Below, piece after piece: positions 46,994-57,449 of a DNA stretch of 64,000 nucleotides. Source of the DNA: Armatimonadota bacterium. Lineage in GTDB: Bacteria; Armatimonadota; Zipacnadia; Zipacnadales; UBA11051. A program made the position numbers and the translations under genes. The notes beneath the pieces were generated by a model. It was not told the origin of the DNA. It saw only the letters and a program-made list of their open reading frames with translations, and ran no database searches. How positions within the stretch are numbered: the stretch's first letter is position 1; each line of letters starts with the position of its first letter. Location of the stretch: the NCBI GenBank assembly GCA_013178155.1, contig JABLXH010000025.1, positions 1 to 64,000 on the forward strand, written 5' to 3'.

Positions 46994-49033
46994 ATGCACC
47001 GCCCGTCTCGTATCGCCTGCGCTGTTGTGCTCCTCGCCGTGCTCGCCGCGCTCCTGTTTGCCGGTTGCGGCGGCGACAACGCCGGGCCTTCGGCCCTGCC
47101 GACGGCCGCCGTAAGCCCCGCCCAGCGCATCGCCGCCATGAGCCTGGCGGAGACGAAGCTGGAGTCCCTGACCGGTACGCCCGCGCAGCAGAACGCCGCG
47201 CTGGCGGCGTACATGCAGACCCTTACCCAGTTTCAGAACGTCCGGACCTACGGCCCCGTCGGCAACCGCGGCGTGTACGCCGAGTTCCGTGATGGGCAGC
47301 CTTACTACATCAGCAACGAACGCAACATCGCCAACGTGACGCCCGTCGTGACCCAGGCAGCGCCCGAGACCATGGACACCGCCGCCCGCTCCGGTGTCCC
47401 CCGGGGCAAGACTGCCATCCTGATGCGGGCCATGGGCTCCGGCTGGCCCGACACCCGCAACGACACCAAGGCGATGCTGATCAAGGCCGGGTACAACGTG
47501 GTGCTGAAGGAAGGCACCATTGAGGCCATCCGCGGTCTGCGCAATGCGGCCGTTTTCTACTTCGACACTCACGGCACGTATGACTCCGATAGCGGCTCCC
47601 TGACCGCCTCGGCCTGGACCACAACACCGGTGACGACGGCCAATGAGACCACCTACGCCGCCGACCTCTCCAGCGGTGGCCTTGTGCGCTGGTCGGCCTA
47701 CGACTACTACGACACGACGAGCAAGAAGTGGAAGGTCAGCAAAAAGTACGCGGTGACGTCCAAGTTCATCGCCGACAACGGCATCACTTTCGGCAGCAAC
47801 ACCCTGGTCTACATGGACTGCTGCTTCCTGGACGCAGCGCCCTTCAAGGCTGCCTGCACGGCCGCCGGAGCTTCACTCTACATCGGCTGGACCGACGCTG
47901 TCGCTGGCAGCGCCAGCGCTCGCGCCGCCAGGTTCGTCTTCGACCGCCTCACCGGGGCCAACTCCTCCGCCACGGTGAAGGAGGACCCCAAGCAGCGGCC
48001 CTTCGACTATGCGAAGGTCTGGGATGACCTGAAGCGGCTCAGCTACGATGTCTCCGGAGCGGCGAAGCTGATCTTCACCCCCGGCGCCAAGGGTGATGCG
48101 GGCATGCTGGCCCCCAGCATCCGCAACATCGTGATGACCGAGGCCACGGAACTCGACCTGGGCATCGCCATGATGGAGATCAAGGGCCTGTTCGGCAAAG
48201 ACCCCGGCCCGCAGAAGCGCAAGGTGACCGTCGGCGGAACGATGATCCAGGCCTATGAGTGGAAGCCCGATGCGGTCAAGTGCGTCATCCCGCGCTTCGG
48301 TCAGGGTTCGGTGGGTGACGTCATCGTCGAGGTCTGCGAGCACAAGAGCAATGCGGTGCCGCTGACCGAATGGACCGTGCCCTTCGTCTGGACCCGCACC
48401 TCCTTCGGCAACTTGCGCGACGTGATGCGCATGAACATCCACTTCCGCGCGGACGTGCACTCCTACCGCAACAAGCCCCACGAGACACCGATCAAACCAA
48501 CCGCAGTGGAGTTCAAGTCCATGGTGGACTCGGATGGCACCTGGCTATCGGCGGGCGCCGGCACAGACAACACCAATGAAGACAACCCCATCAAGCTGGT
48601 CTGGTCGGGCTCCGGGAACATGTACAACCAGACGCCGCGAGACCCCAAACTGCCCTATGGCGCCCTTCGCGCTTACGGCAAGATCAACGTCGAGACCCGT
48701 ACCATCCAGTTCACGGTGGCCGGCTCGGCGACAGTCAAGCACGTGGACTGCACCGACAAGGACGGAAACCACTGGGAGCAGGACGGAGGTATCTCCAACG
48801 AGGATGGGCGACCCTATGATGCTCTCAACAGCATCGGCGTGCCCTATGTGCGGGTGAAGTTCGACGAGAGCTTCCGCATCCTCAGTGGCTCGGTCACAGG
48901 TACCAACCCTGACCGCCCCGAGGAGACGCTCACTCTCAGATGGTCCGGCGCCGATGCCAGCTTCGCCCCGCTGCCGGACATGACCCTGAGTGACTATGCG
49001 CGTCTGCTGGGCCAGTTCTGGTCTCCCGCCTAG
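46994..49033 (+). CDS. Secreted lipoprotein with caspase/gingipain-fold-like cysteine peptidase domain
   Basis: Lipobox LFAGC; AAVFYFDTHGTYDSDSG (His-Gly) and NTLVYMDCCFLDAAPFKAACTAAGASLYIGWTDAV (Asp-Cys) in caspase-like order; SD AAGGAGG. Confidence 0.65.
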   Translation: MHRPSRIACAVVLLAVLAALLFAGCGGDNAGPSALPTAAVSPAQRIAAMSLAETKLESLTGTPAQQNAALAAYMQTLTQFQNVRTYGPVGNRGVYAEFRDGQPYYISNERNIANVTPVVTQAAPETMDTAARSGVPRGKTAILMRAMGSGWPDTRNDTKAMLIKAGYNVVLKEGTIEAIRGLRNAAVFYFDTHGTYDSDSGSLTASAWTTTPVTTANETTYAADLSSGGLVRWSAYDYYDTTSKKWKVSKKYAVTSKFIADNGITFGSNTLVYMDCCFLDAAPFKAACTAAGASLYIGWTDAVAGSASARAARFVFDRLTGANSSATVKEDPKQRPFDYAKVWDDLKRLSYDVSGAAKLIFTPGAKGDAGMLAPSIRNIVMTEATELDLGIAMMEIKGLFGKDPGPQKRKVTVGGTMIQAYEWKPDAVKCVIPRFGQGSVGDVIVEVCEHKSNAVPLTEWTVPFVWTRTSFGNLRDVMRMNIHFRADVHSYRNKPHETPIKPTAVEFKSMVDSDGTWLSAGAGTDNTNEDNPIKLVWSGSGNMYNQTPRDPKLPYGALRAYGKINVETRTIQFTVAGSATVKHVDCTDKDGNHWEQDGGISNEDGRPYDALNSIGVPYVRVKFDESFRILSGSVTGTNPDRPEETLTLRWSGADASFAPLPDMTLSDYARLLGQFWSPA

Positions 49034-49056
49034 AGCGCTCCCAACCACCGACGAAA

Positions 49057-49084
49057 CGGGGCCGGCTGCTGTCAGCCGGCCCCG
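49057..49084. terminator. Strong hairpin between convergent genes
   Basis: CGGGGCCGGCTG-CTGT-CAGCCGGCCCCG (12-bp perfect stem). Confidence 0.8.
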
Positions 49085-49130
49085 CGGCCAAGCGCAAGCC
49101 TTTGCGGTCAGAGACCGCTCCCGCTGCGGC

Positions 49131-50279
49131 TCACTCCCGCTCCAGACTCGCCGCTATCTCCTTCAACCGCTCCATGCGCCGGGGGATTGGCAGGCTCTGG
49201 GGACAGGCCTCGACGCACTTCCCGCAGCCGGTGCACAGGCCCGGATCCATGTTGCCGGTCATGGCCGCAATCTGGGTCGCCATGTTCGTCATGCCGAAGA
49301 TCTCATAGAGCTGGTACGTGGACATGTGCTGCGAGACCGGCAGGCCCTCGGGGCAGGCTCCGGCGCAGTAGCGACAGTTCGTGCATAGCCCCTCGCCGTG
49401 GGTGAACTCCTCGAAGGCCGCCATGAACCGCGCCCGCTGGTCGGCGGTCATCGGCTCCGCCATCGCCGCCACACGCGCGTTCTGCTCCAGCTCCGAGATG
49501 GCCTTCATGCCCGAGATGACCGTCGTCACTCCATCTGTCCCCAGGAGGAAGCGCAGCGCGACCTCCTGCACGGGTACCCCCGCCAGCTCCGGCAGCGCCC
49601 GCCCGAAGACCTCTGACTCCCCCACCAGGATGCCGCCCCGCAGCGGCCCCATGATCACGATGCCAACGCCGTGCTCCCGGGCGTAGGTCACGATCTCCTC
49701 ACTGGCGCGGTCGTTGAAGTTGTAGTAGATGGTGCAGATACGGAAGTCCGGGATGTCGCCCAGCCAACGTATGGCCTGCTCCGCCGAACCGTGGCAGGTG
49801 AAGCCCAGGTGCCGCACCAGCCCCTGGTCCCGCGCCTCACGCATGGCCTGCAGGGGCGAGTCCTGTCCCTCGCAAGCCGCCGCGAAATGGTCATCGGCGC
49901 TCATGTCCCAGAGTTGGTAGAAGTCGAAGTACTCCACCCCCACCCGCCGCAGGCTGTTTTCAATACACTGCCACATCTGGTCGCGGGTATGGATGCTCAG
50001 CCCCATCTCGACCCGCGCCTCGCCCAGCCGCGGCTGAGCCTTGGCCGACAGCACCATCCGCTCCCGCGGCACCCCGGCAATGGCCCGTCCGACCCAGGTC
50101 TCACCGTTCTCCTCGGGCGACCTCCAGTGGTAGGCCGACCCAATGTCGAAGTAGTTGACACCTAACTCCAGTCCGGCCTGGATGACCTCACGGGCGTTCT
50201 CCGGGCTGGTATATCGCATGGTCCCAAACCCCAGCGCCGACACCGACACTCCCGTATCACCAACGAGACGATATTGCAC
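49131..50279 (-). CDS. Aldo/keto reductase with C-terminal 4Fe-4S ferredoxin-like domain
   Basis: VSVSALGFGTMRYTS; CTNCRYCAGACPEGLP and CTGCGKCVEACPQSLPIP; GTG start at 50279. Confidence 0.92.
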   Translation of the reverse strand: MQYRLVGDTGVSVSALGFGTMRYTSPENAREVIQAGLELGVNYFDIGSAYHWRSPEENGETWVGRAIAGVPRERMVLSAKAQPRLGEARVEMGLSIHTRDQMWQCIENSLRRVGVEYFDFYQLWDMSADDHFAAACEGQDSPLQAMREARDQGLVRHLGFTCHGSAEQAIRWLGDIPDFRICTIYYNFNDRASEEIVTYAREHGVGIVIMGPLRGGILVGESEVFGRALPELAGVPVQEVALRFLLGTDGVTTVISGMKAISELEQNARVAAMAEPMTADQRARFMAAFEEFTHGEGLCTNCRYCAGACPEGLPVSQHMSTYQLYEIFGMTNMATQIAAMTGNMDPGLCTGCGKCVEACPQSLPIPRRMERLKEIAASLERE

Positions 50280-50376
50280 GAAGCACGACCTCCGAAAACA
50301 GGATGTGGACGCGCGGAGTTCGCGATGGGAGGCGACGGGACCTGCGCGCCGGGAACGCCAGCCTAACAACGGCTCA

Positions 50377-51414
50377 CTACCCCCTCACTTCCGCCAGCCA
50401 TCGCCTCCCGTCCTCCAGGTCCATCGCGCCGTGGACGAAGATAAACCGCGTGCCCTCCGCCGCCTGGGAGCGAAGATGGGCAATGAGAGCCGGGTCCAGC
50501 CAGCCCAGGACGTGCACCGGGGCGTCGGGACCCTGGAAGGCCGGCAGGAGCGTATCCCAGCCCCGGCGGCCGGCCACGCGGTTGAAGGCGTAGAAGTTCG
50601 GAATCTCACTTAAGGCCGGGAACTGATGCTCGGCGTCGGCGCAGCAGTGCATGCCGAAGCTCCCGAACCGCTCCGACAACTCCACCATCTCCGGCAGGCA
50701 GAACTCGCGGAACACCTGGGTGCCGAAGGCGCCGCACTCGTCATTGGACACCCACCAGCCCAGGTCCGGCGGGGCCCACAGGCGCGGGCAATGGGCCGGC
50801 ACCATACGCGGGAACTCGCGGCGCAGTTCGGCCAGGAAGCTGCTCAGCAAGCGCGCGCACTTGCCCACCAGACGATGCACCGCGGCAGGTTCCGCAATCA
50901 GCGCGGCGTAGAAGTCCGACTTGTCCCAGATGAGCGCGGCCGTGTCGAAGCCGGTCTGGATGTCCGGCGGGCCCAGCCAGACGTCCTCGCCCAGTTCCGC
51001 CTGCACCGCGTGGCCGAGCTCGAAGACGCGCACCAGGCCGCGGCAGGTCCACAGGTCCGGCTCGGGCACCGCCTCGGCCTCGGCGGCGCAGGTCGCGATG
51101 GGCAGGGCGGCGGGATTGGTGTCCTCGTACTCGTGGACCGGACAGCCGAAGGCGGCGGCGTAGAGGTGTGTCCCCGTGTTCAGGTGGGCGACCGGGACGG
51201 TGTCGTCATCCAGCGCCTCCAGCCAGCGCACCTGGGTCGCGTAGTGCTCCACGATGTCTGGCACCCAGTCGGTGACCGGCCGGTCCGACAGGGTATAGTC
51301 GCCGGGCGGCTCGTAGAGGGGCTTGAAGGGCGGCTGGACCAGGAACGCCGGGCCGGCGGCCTGGCCGCGGTAGATGCGGTCCAAGAGTGCGAGGTTCTCA
51401 GCTACACTGGGCAT
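50377..51414 (-). CDS. Uroporphyrinogen decarboxylase-like (URO-D) family protein
   Basis: HCPRLWAPPDLGWWVSNDECGAFGTQVFREFCLPEMVELSERFGSFGMHCCADAEHQFPALSEIPN. Confidence 0.7.
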   Translation of the reverse strand: MPSVAENLALLDRIYRGQAAGPAFLVQPPFKPLYEPPGDYTLSDRPVTDWVPDIVEHYATQVRWLEALDDDTVPVAHLNTGTHLYAAAFGCPVHEYEDTNPAALPIATCAAEAEAVPEPDLWTCRGLVRVFELGHAVQAELGEDVWLGPPDIQTGFDTAALIWDKSDFYAALIAEPAAVHRLVGKCARLLSSFLAELRREFPRMVPAHCPRLWAPPDLGWWVSNDECGAFGTQVFREFCLPEMVELSERFGSFGMHCCADAEHQFPALSEIPNFYAFNRVAGRRGWDTLLPAFQGPDAPVHVLGWLDPALIAHLRSQAAEGTRFIFVHGAMDLEDGRRWLAEVRG

Positions 51415-51430
51415 GGAGACCTCCTTCGGG

Positions 51431-52624
51431 TCAACCTCGGTGGCGTCTGAGTTCCCGTCGCAGCCATTGCGTTAGTCCCTGCCCTCCCAGCCACAGGGCC
51501 GTTCCGGCAGCGGCGGAGACCATTAGCTGCGGGATGTGGAAATAGTGGCCCGCATGGGTGTGGGTGCCCAGCATGGGTAGCCAGCAGACGACAGGCCAGG
51601 CAAGGATCAGCAGAGCGAACCGCCATTGCCAGCGCAAGAGCAGGCCCAGGGCAACGAGGGCCAACGCCAACTGCGCCAGCCGCACGGGCAGCCAAGACGT
51701 GAGGAGGTCACCCCAGGTGGGTTCGCTGAGCAGCCACATGGCAGTCACCCCCGCCGCCGGGGTGAACGCCACCAGGATCTGGTGCCAACTGCTGGCCACC
51801 AGCGGGAGAGCCGGATCCCCCGGCCGAGGCAGCCGCCCCGGCAGCACTGCCTGATAGAGCATGTACCAGCCGATGACCAGGGCCATCATCAGACAGGGGA
51901 CCACCAGGCGCCGCAGCCAGGGCCCCGGCCGCGGGGCCAGCAACAACACCACGGCCGCCAGCAGCGGCAGGACGAGGGCTAACTCCTTGGACAGGAGCGC
52001 GGCGGCACTGGCGAGCGCGCAGCCGGCCAGGGCGCCGGCGGTACCCCGTCGGCTGTAGCTCAGGCCGGAATGCAGGGCCACTAGCATCGCCAGGCCGCAA
52101 AGTAGCTCGGCCCGGGGGTTCACGAAGGCCAGCACGGTGGATCCACCCGTCAGGGGGAACCAGGCCAGGGACAGGAGCGCCGCCAGGCCGTACACGCGTC
52201 GCCCTGTGAACGAGGCCACAAAGGCCCCCAGTGCGGCCACCGTGGCGGTGTACAGCACCCAGGCGGTCAGCAGGTATCCCCACGGGTTCCAGCCCCAGAC
52301 CAGGTAATCCAGCCACAGCGACACGGAGGGCAGTGGTCGGTAGAAGCGGTTGCCTTCGGGCCAGTCGCCGTGCCACCATCCCAGGACCGCCCGCCAGTCG
52401 TGGCCGCGCTCAAGCCCGCGCAGAAGATGGTAGTCGTCCCAGGCCCATCCGGGCACATAGATGTTCGGGTATGTTGGGCGCAGCGCGAAGCGCAGGTTCG
52501 GCAAGTTGGCCAATAGCGCCAGCAACAGCAGGCCCCAGAGCCGACGGCCTCGCGGCACTGGGCCCAGACCCCGGCGTGTCCAGACCCAGAGATGACGTGA
52601 CGATCGGGGGCCAATGGCGACCAT
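51431..52624 (-). CDS. Polytopic glycosyltransferase-like membrane protein
   Basis: Many TM helices; WAWDDYHLLRGLERGHDW...FYRPLPSVSLWLDYLVWGWNPWGYLLTAWVLY typical of GT-C type proteins. Confidence 0.7.
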   Translation of the reverse strand: MVAIGPRSSRHLWVWTRRGLGPVPRGRRLWGLLLLALLANLPNLRFALRPTYPNIYVPGWAWDDYHLLRGLERGHDWRAVLGWWHGDWPEGNRFYRPLPSVSLWLDYLVWGWNPWGYLLTAWVLYTATVAALGAFVASFTGRRVYGLAALLSLAWFPLTGGSTVLAFVNPRAELLCGLAMLVALHSGLSYSRRGTAGALAGCALASAAALLSKELALVLPLLAAVVLLLAPRPGPWLRRLVVPCLMMALVIGWYMLYQAVLPGRLPRPGDPALPLVASSWHQILVAFTPAAGVTAMWLLSEPTWGDLLTSWLPVRLAQLALALVALGLLLRWQWRFALLILAWPVVCWLPMLGTHTHAGHYFHIPQLMVSAAAGTALWLGGQGLTQWLRRELRRHRG

Positions 52625-52766
52625 GGTGGCACTCCGGCCAGACAGGAAGCCTGTTCTCCACCTGGTCGCCGAACCCCTCCGGACCAGGCCTGTCCGGTAA
52701 CAGGATTCACCGGAAGCGAGGGGGAACAGACTGCCGTCAGCGTGCGTACCTCGTGGGAGGCGCGAC

Positions 52767-55700
52767 ATGAGACAATGGCTGCTAGTGGCAATCCTGCTGC
52801 TGGAGGTACACGCCGTGAGCGAGGCTCAGCGCCGCCCGGAGGACGAGCCGCTCCTGGACTGGACGGCATGCGAACAATACCGTGCCACCATCGCCCACCC
52901 CGCTGGCGTCATAAAGCCCGCCGACGTGGCCCGCGCCCACGCGAACATCGCGCGCTATGCCTGGGCGCAGCGGTACGCGGCGGGTGTCGAGGGCCAGGCG
53001 CGGGCCAGACTGCCCGAACTGACCCCCGAGTACCTCGTCCGGATGATCCCGGAGACTACTCCCGGTGACACCCTTTTCACCCCCTGCCCCGCCTGTCGCG
53101 ATCAGGGCAAACCGGCTCACCCCCACGGGCAGTGGCACTGGCCTGTCGAGGACCCCGATCACCTCATCTGCAAGGTCTGCGGGACCGTCTTTCCCAATGA
53201 CCAGTACCCGGAGAGCATCGTCCTGCGTACCACTTACGGCAAGCCCCAGGAGCTTTCCTTCTACGGCGGGCCGGGCTTTCAGATCTTCAGCTATGTGGGC
53301 CGTCCCAGCTTCAGCGGCAACATCCGGGCCTGCAAGGTGGCCTACATGGTTGGGGTGTTGCGCAACTGCGCCGAGGCCTACCTGCTGACCGGCGATATGG
53401 AGTTTGCCGCTGCGGTGCGCGCCATTTTGCTGCGCCTCGCCGACGTATACCCCAACTGGCTGGTTCACGTGGGCTACGGCGAATACGCCGACATGGACCC
53501 CCACATCGCTGCCCTCAACATTGACAACCTGCCCGCCGACGAGCTCACTCCGGGGCCCACGAAGCCAGACCGCAAGCTGCACACGGGCTACTGGTCTGCG
53601 GGGCGCTCGTCGGCCGTCGGCATGGACGCGGGCTTCGTGCGCGCCGTGACGGAGGCCTACGACTTCACGTGCGAAGCGGAGCGCGACGGGGAGCCCCTGT
53701 ATACGGAAGACGAGCGCCGCCGGATTGAGCGCAACCTCATCCTCGAGAGCACTGTCCTGCTGGTGGCCGACAAGAGTGTCAACAATAAGTCCGTGGGTAA
53801 CGCTACGGCAGTGGCCCTGGTCGGGATGACCCTGGGACATCCGGGGATGGTGCGCTTCGGCCTGGACGTGTTCATGGACACGGTGAACGAGTGGTTCCTC
53901 GCGGACGGCGGCACCTCGGAGTCCTGGAGCTACGCCAGCATGACGCTCAGCGGCATTTGGGCCCTGGGACAGGCCTTCCGGGGCTACAGCGACCCGCCGG
54001 GATACGCGGATGCCGCTGGGCAGCGTCTGCGGGGCATTGACCTTTATCATGACACCAACTACAAGCTGGCCTGGCAGGCGATGTTCAACGGCCTGCAGGG
54101 AGACCTGCGCTACCCGCCGCTGGCCGACGGGCACACGACCAGTGCCCTCGGCGCCGACTTCGTTGAGCTGATGGCCGCCAACTACCCGGAGAACGAGCAG
54201 TACCTGGCCCTGCTGAGGGAGGTCGCGGGACCCGACCTCGCCCGGGGCCACGCCCACCATGCTCTCTATTTCCGCGAGCCCGGCCTGGAGGAGAAACCCT
54301 CGCCGCCGCTCACCCTCCCGGACTACGTGTTCCCGGCGCTGCAGATCGGCTACCTGCGGAGCGGTGAGACCGGCCGCGACAGCGCGCTGGTGCTCAGCGC
54401 CAGCGACTGGGGCGGGCACCACCACAACGACAGCCTGAGCCTGTACTACTGGCAACAGGGCCGGGAGCTGCTGTCGGACCTGGGCTACCTGTGGGACCAC
54501 CCGCAGAGCCACATGACCCGTCGCACCTTCGCTCACAATACCGTCATGGTGGATGGCCGAGAGCAGCAGACGGTGGGCCGCGGGGGCAAGTTCACGTTGT
54601 TTGCCACCACTGACCGTGTCAAGGTCATGGAGGCCGAGTCCCAGGCCTATCCCCAGACCAGCCTCTATCGGCGGACGGTGGCCCAGGTGAGCTACGCCCC
54701 GGGCCGGCAATACGTGCTGGACGTCTTCCGCGTTCGGGGCGGCCAGCGCCATGAGTACGTCTTCCACGGGCCGAACAACGCCATGACCGTCGAGGCCCCC
54801 GACCTGGTCCAGGGCGGGCCGGCGGTCCAGCCCGTTCGGGGCTGTGTGCGCCTGTGGGTGAATCAGGAAGACGTGGCGTTCCAGGTTGATGACGTCACTC
54901 TGAGCGGTCCGGAGGGGACGAATATCTTCCCCAACTCTCAGGCGACCGGCCTGGATGCGCAGAGCGGGAAGCCCGCGGGCTTCGGCTACTACCGCGGCGA
55001 CGGTGAGGCGGAGTGGGGGGCAGTGACCGAGGGACACGGGGACGACGCAAGCGTGGGCCTACGGGTCACGCGACCAGGCGCCCAAAGGGTCAACGTGGCT
55101 CTGTTGCTGGGCGATAGCGACGGCTACACCGGCCCGCGCGCCCTGGAGTTGCTGCCCGGAGCCGAGTACCGCCTCAGCTTCTGGATCAAGGGCACGGCGC
55201 CGAACGTCCAGGTCGAGCTGGTCTACTGGCCCAGTGACCCCAACGACGCCAATAACCGTGTCTACCGGGCCCTGTCCGGCGCCCGGGTCGTGTCCGCAGG
55301 AGCGGAGTGGCAGCAAGTTGAGGCGACCTTCACCATCCCTGATGTCCTTGACATGAAAAACGTCCGCCAGGCGGCGGTGGTGGCGCCGTGGCGTCTGTCG
55401 TGGGAACTGGACGACCAGTTCGCCTTCAGCGCCTTCTGGACCAACGAAAGCGGCCAGACGACGCTCCTGGGGGACGGCTGGGGACAGCGCGATTACCGCA
55501 ACTCGGACGTCGGCGCTACCCTCCCCTACATCGTCCGCCGCGCGCCGGCCTGGGAACAGGCAACCGTCTTTGCCACCGTCTTCGAAGGGCACGCGCCGGG
55601 GGAGGGCCTGGTCCGGTCGGTGCGTCTTGTCCCGGTACCCGAGGCGCAGGCCCCCAATGCGGTGGTGGTGGCGGTGGCAACCGGGGAGGGGACCGACTAC

Positions 55701-55835
55701 TTCATCTCCTGCCTCGAGCCACGTCCGCTTACGGTATCCCTGCCGGAGGGGCCCGTGGACTTTGCCGGCCGCTTCGCGATGGTCTCGGCCCGCGATGGCC
55801 GCCTGACTGAGGCCGCGGTCGTGCAAGGGCAGTAG
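52767..55835 (+). CDS. Heparinase II/III family polysaccharide lyase-like protein
   Basis: Signal peptide; DWGGHHHNDSLSLYYWQQGRELLSDLGYLWDHPQSHMTRRTFAHNTVMVDGREQ; long alpha-toroid N-terminal region. Confidence 0.88.
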   Translation: MRQWLLVAILLLEVHAVSEAQRRPEDEPLLDWTACEQYRATIAHPAGVIKPADVARAHANIARYAWAQRYAAGVEGQARARLPELTPEYLVRMIPETTPGDTLFTPCPACRDQGKPAHPHGQWHWPVEDPDHLICKVCGTVFPNDQYPESIVLRTTYGKPQELSFYGGPGFQIFSYVGRPSFSGNIRACKVAYMVGVLRNCAEAYLLTGDMEFAAAVRAILLRLADVYPNWLVHVGYGEYADMDPHIAALNIDNLPADELTPGPTKPDRKLHTGYWSAGRSSAVGMDAGFVRAVTEAYDFTCEAERDGEPLYTEDERRRIERNLILESTVLLVADKSVNNKSVGNATAVALVGMTLGHPGMVRFGLDVFMDTVNEWFLADGGTSESWSYASMTLSGIWALGQAFRGYSDPPGYADAAGQRLRGIDLYHDTNYKLAWQAMFNGLQGDLRYPPLADGHTTSALGADFVELMAANYPENEQYLALLREVAGPDLARGHAHHALYFREPGLEEKPSPPLTLPDYVFPALQIGYLRSGETGRDSALVLSASDWGGHHHNDSLSLYYWQQGRELLSDLGYLWDHPQSHMTRRTFAHNTVMVDGREQQTVGRGGKFTLFATTDRVKVMEAESQAYPQTSLYRRTVAQVSYAPGRQYVLDVFRVRGGQRHEYVFHGPNNAMTVEAPDLVQGGPAVQPVRGCVRLWVNQEDVAFQVDDVTLSGPEGTNIFPNSQATGLDAQSGKPAGFGYYRGDGEAEWGAVTEGHGDDASVGLRVTRPGAQRVNVALLLGDSDGYTGPRALELLPGAEYRLSFWIKGTAPNVQVELVYWPSDPNDANNRVYRALSGARVVSAGAEWQQVEATFTIPDVLDMKNVRQAAVVAPWRLSWELDDQFAFSAFWTNESGQTTLLGDGWGQRDYRNSDVGATLPYIVRRAPAWEQATVFATVFEGHAPGEGLVRSVRLVPVPEAQAPNAVVVAVATGEGTDYFISCLEPRPLTVSLPEGPVDFAGRFAMVSARDGRLTEAAVVQGQ

Positions 55836-55903
55836 GACTGGCGCGGGACCACCGGCAACAGATGCTATTGCCAGGCGCGCTGGCAGTGCAAGGAGGGCCG
55901 AAC

Positions 55904-57436
55904 ATGCAGGGCTTTGCGCCGCTGGACTACATCGTCTTCACCGTCTACGTGGCCGCCTCGGTGCTCATTGGCGTCTACTTTGTCAAGGAGCAGCGCACGG
56001 TCAAGGACTACTTCCTGGCCGGGCAGACCATGAACTGGTTCGTGGTGGCTATCTCGGTCATCGCGGCTCTTTTCAGCGGCATCAGCTACCTGGCGGCGCC
56101 CACCGAAGTCTTCAAGAACGACATGACCTACGCGGTCACTCTGCTGGCCTTCTTCGTGGCCACACCAGTGACCACCGTCGTTTTCCTGCCCTTCTTCTAT
56201 CGCTTGAAACTCTACACCGCCTACGAGTATTTCGAGAAGCGTTTTGATGGGCGTCTGCGCTATCTGGCCTCGGCGCTCTTTATCATCCGCGTCGTCTTCT
56301 GGCTGGCGGCGGCCATCTACGCGCCGGCACTGGCCGTGGCCGAGGTGACCGGGATGCCGCTGTGGTTCTCGGTGGTGGTCATTGGTCTTCTGACCACCAT
56401 CTACACCACCCTCGGCGGCATGAAGGCGGTCATCTGGACCGATGTGATGCAGTTCTTCGTGCTGGTCGGCGGACAGGTACTGGTGGCGTGGATCGCCATC
56501 TCTCGCGTGCCGGGCGGCTGGAGCGAAACGCTCCGCATCGCCGACGAGGGCGGCAAGTTCAACTTCCTGAACCTGGACTGGGACCTGACCGTGCGTGTCA
56601 CCTTCTGGTCGGCGCTCATTGGTGGCGTCTTCAGCAACCTTGTGCAGATGGCCACCGACCAGGTCTCCGTGCAGCGCTACCTGACCGCCAAGAGCCTGCG
56701 CGAGGCCCAGCGCTCCCTGTGGTTCAAGCTGGCCGTGACCGTGCCGGTTGTGATTGTCTTCTACCTCATGGGTGCAGTACTCTACGCGTTCTACCAGGCC
56801 CATCCCGAGGCGCTGGCCGCCTTTGGCGACAAGAAGCCCGACCGCATCCTCCCCTACTTCGTCATCAACGAGCTGCCCGTCGGCATTCCCGGCGTGCTCA
56901 TCGCCGCCATCTTCGCGGCGACCATGTCCACCGTCAGCTCCGGCATCAATGCCCTGTCCACCGCCACCATCATGGACTTCTACCGCCGCAACCTGAAGGT
57001 CGAGCCGGAGGCCGAGCGGCTGCTGAGCCTGTCCAAGTGGCTGACTCTCGTCTACGGCCTCCTGGCCACGGCCGCAGGGTTTGTGGTGCCGCTGCTGGGG
57101 ACGCTGATCGAGGCCACCAACAAGATCATGGGCATCTTCGGCGGGCCACTCCTGGGGGTCTTCCTGCTGGGGCTGCTGACCAGGCGCGCCACTTCGCGGG
57201 GGGCGTTGCTGGGCGGCCTGGTGGGCTCTGCGGCGCTCGCTTACGTCGTCTTCGCCACCAAGGTCTCCTTCATGTGGTACGCGGCCTTTGGCACCATCGC
57301 CACTTTCGCGCTGGGCTACGTCTTCAGTCTGCTGGAGCCCGCGCCCGCCAGGGACAAGACGGATGGCCTGGTGTGGTCGCCGGAGACCATGCACCATACG
57401 CTGGAGGACAAGGCCGAGGTGTCCGCCGCCGACTGA
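55904..57436 (+). CDS. Sodium:solute symporter (SSS family)
   Basis: DYIVFTVYVAASVLIGVYFVKEQRTVKDYFLAGQTMNWFVVAISVIAALFSGISYLAAPTEVF; 12 or more TM helices; AAIFAATMSTVSSGINALSTATIMDFYRR. Confidence 0.93.
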   Translation: MQGFAPLDYIVFTVYVAASVLIGVYFVKEQRTVKDYFLAGQTMNWFVVAISVIAALFSGISYLAAPTEVFKNDMTYAVTLLAFFVATPVTTVVFLPFFYRLKLYTAYEYFEKRFDGRLRYLASALFIIRVVFWLAAAIYAPALAVAEVTGMPLWFSVVVIGLLTTIYTTLGGMKAVIWTDVMQFFVLVGGQVLVAWIAISRVPGGWSETLRIADEGGKFNFLNLDWDLTVRVTFWSALIGGVFSNLVQMATDQVSVQRYLTAKSLREAQRSLWFKLAVTVPVVIVFYLMGAVLYAFYQAHPEALAAFGDKKPDRILPYFVINELPVGIPGVLIAAIFAATMSTVSSGINALSTATIMDFYRRNLKVEPEAERLLSLSKWLTLVYGLLATAAGFVVPLLGTLIEATNKIMGIFGGPLLGVFLLGLLTRRATSRGALLGGLVGSAALAYVVFATKVSFMWYAAFGTIATFALGYVFSLLEPAPARDKTDGLVWSPETMHHTLEDKAEVSAAD

Positions 57437-57449
57437 GGAGTCCGTCACG

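Noticed and set aside
52782-55037. 751 aa minus-strand ORF
   Set aside because: Fully antisense to the heparinase-like gene; no recognisable domain; high-GC shadow ORF.
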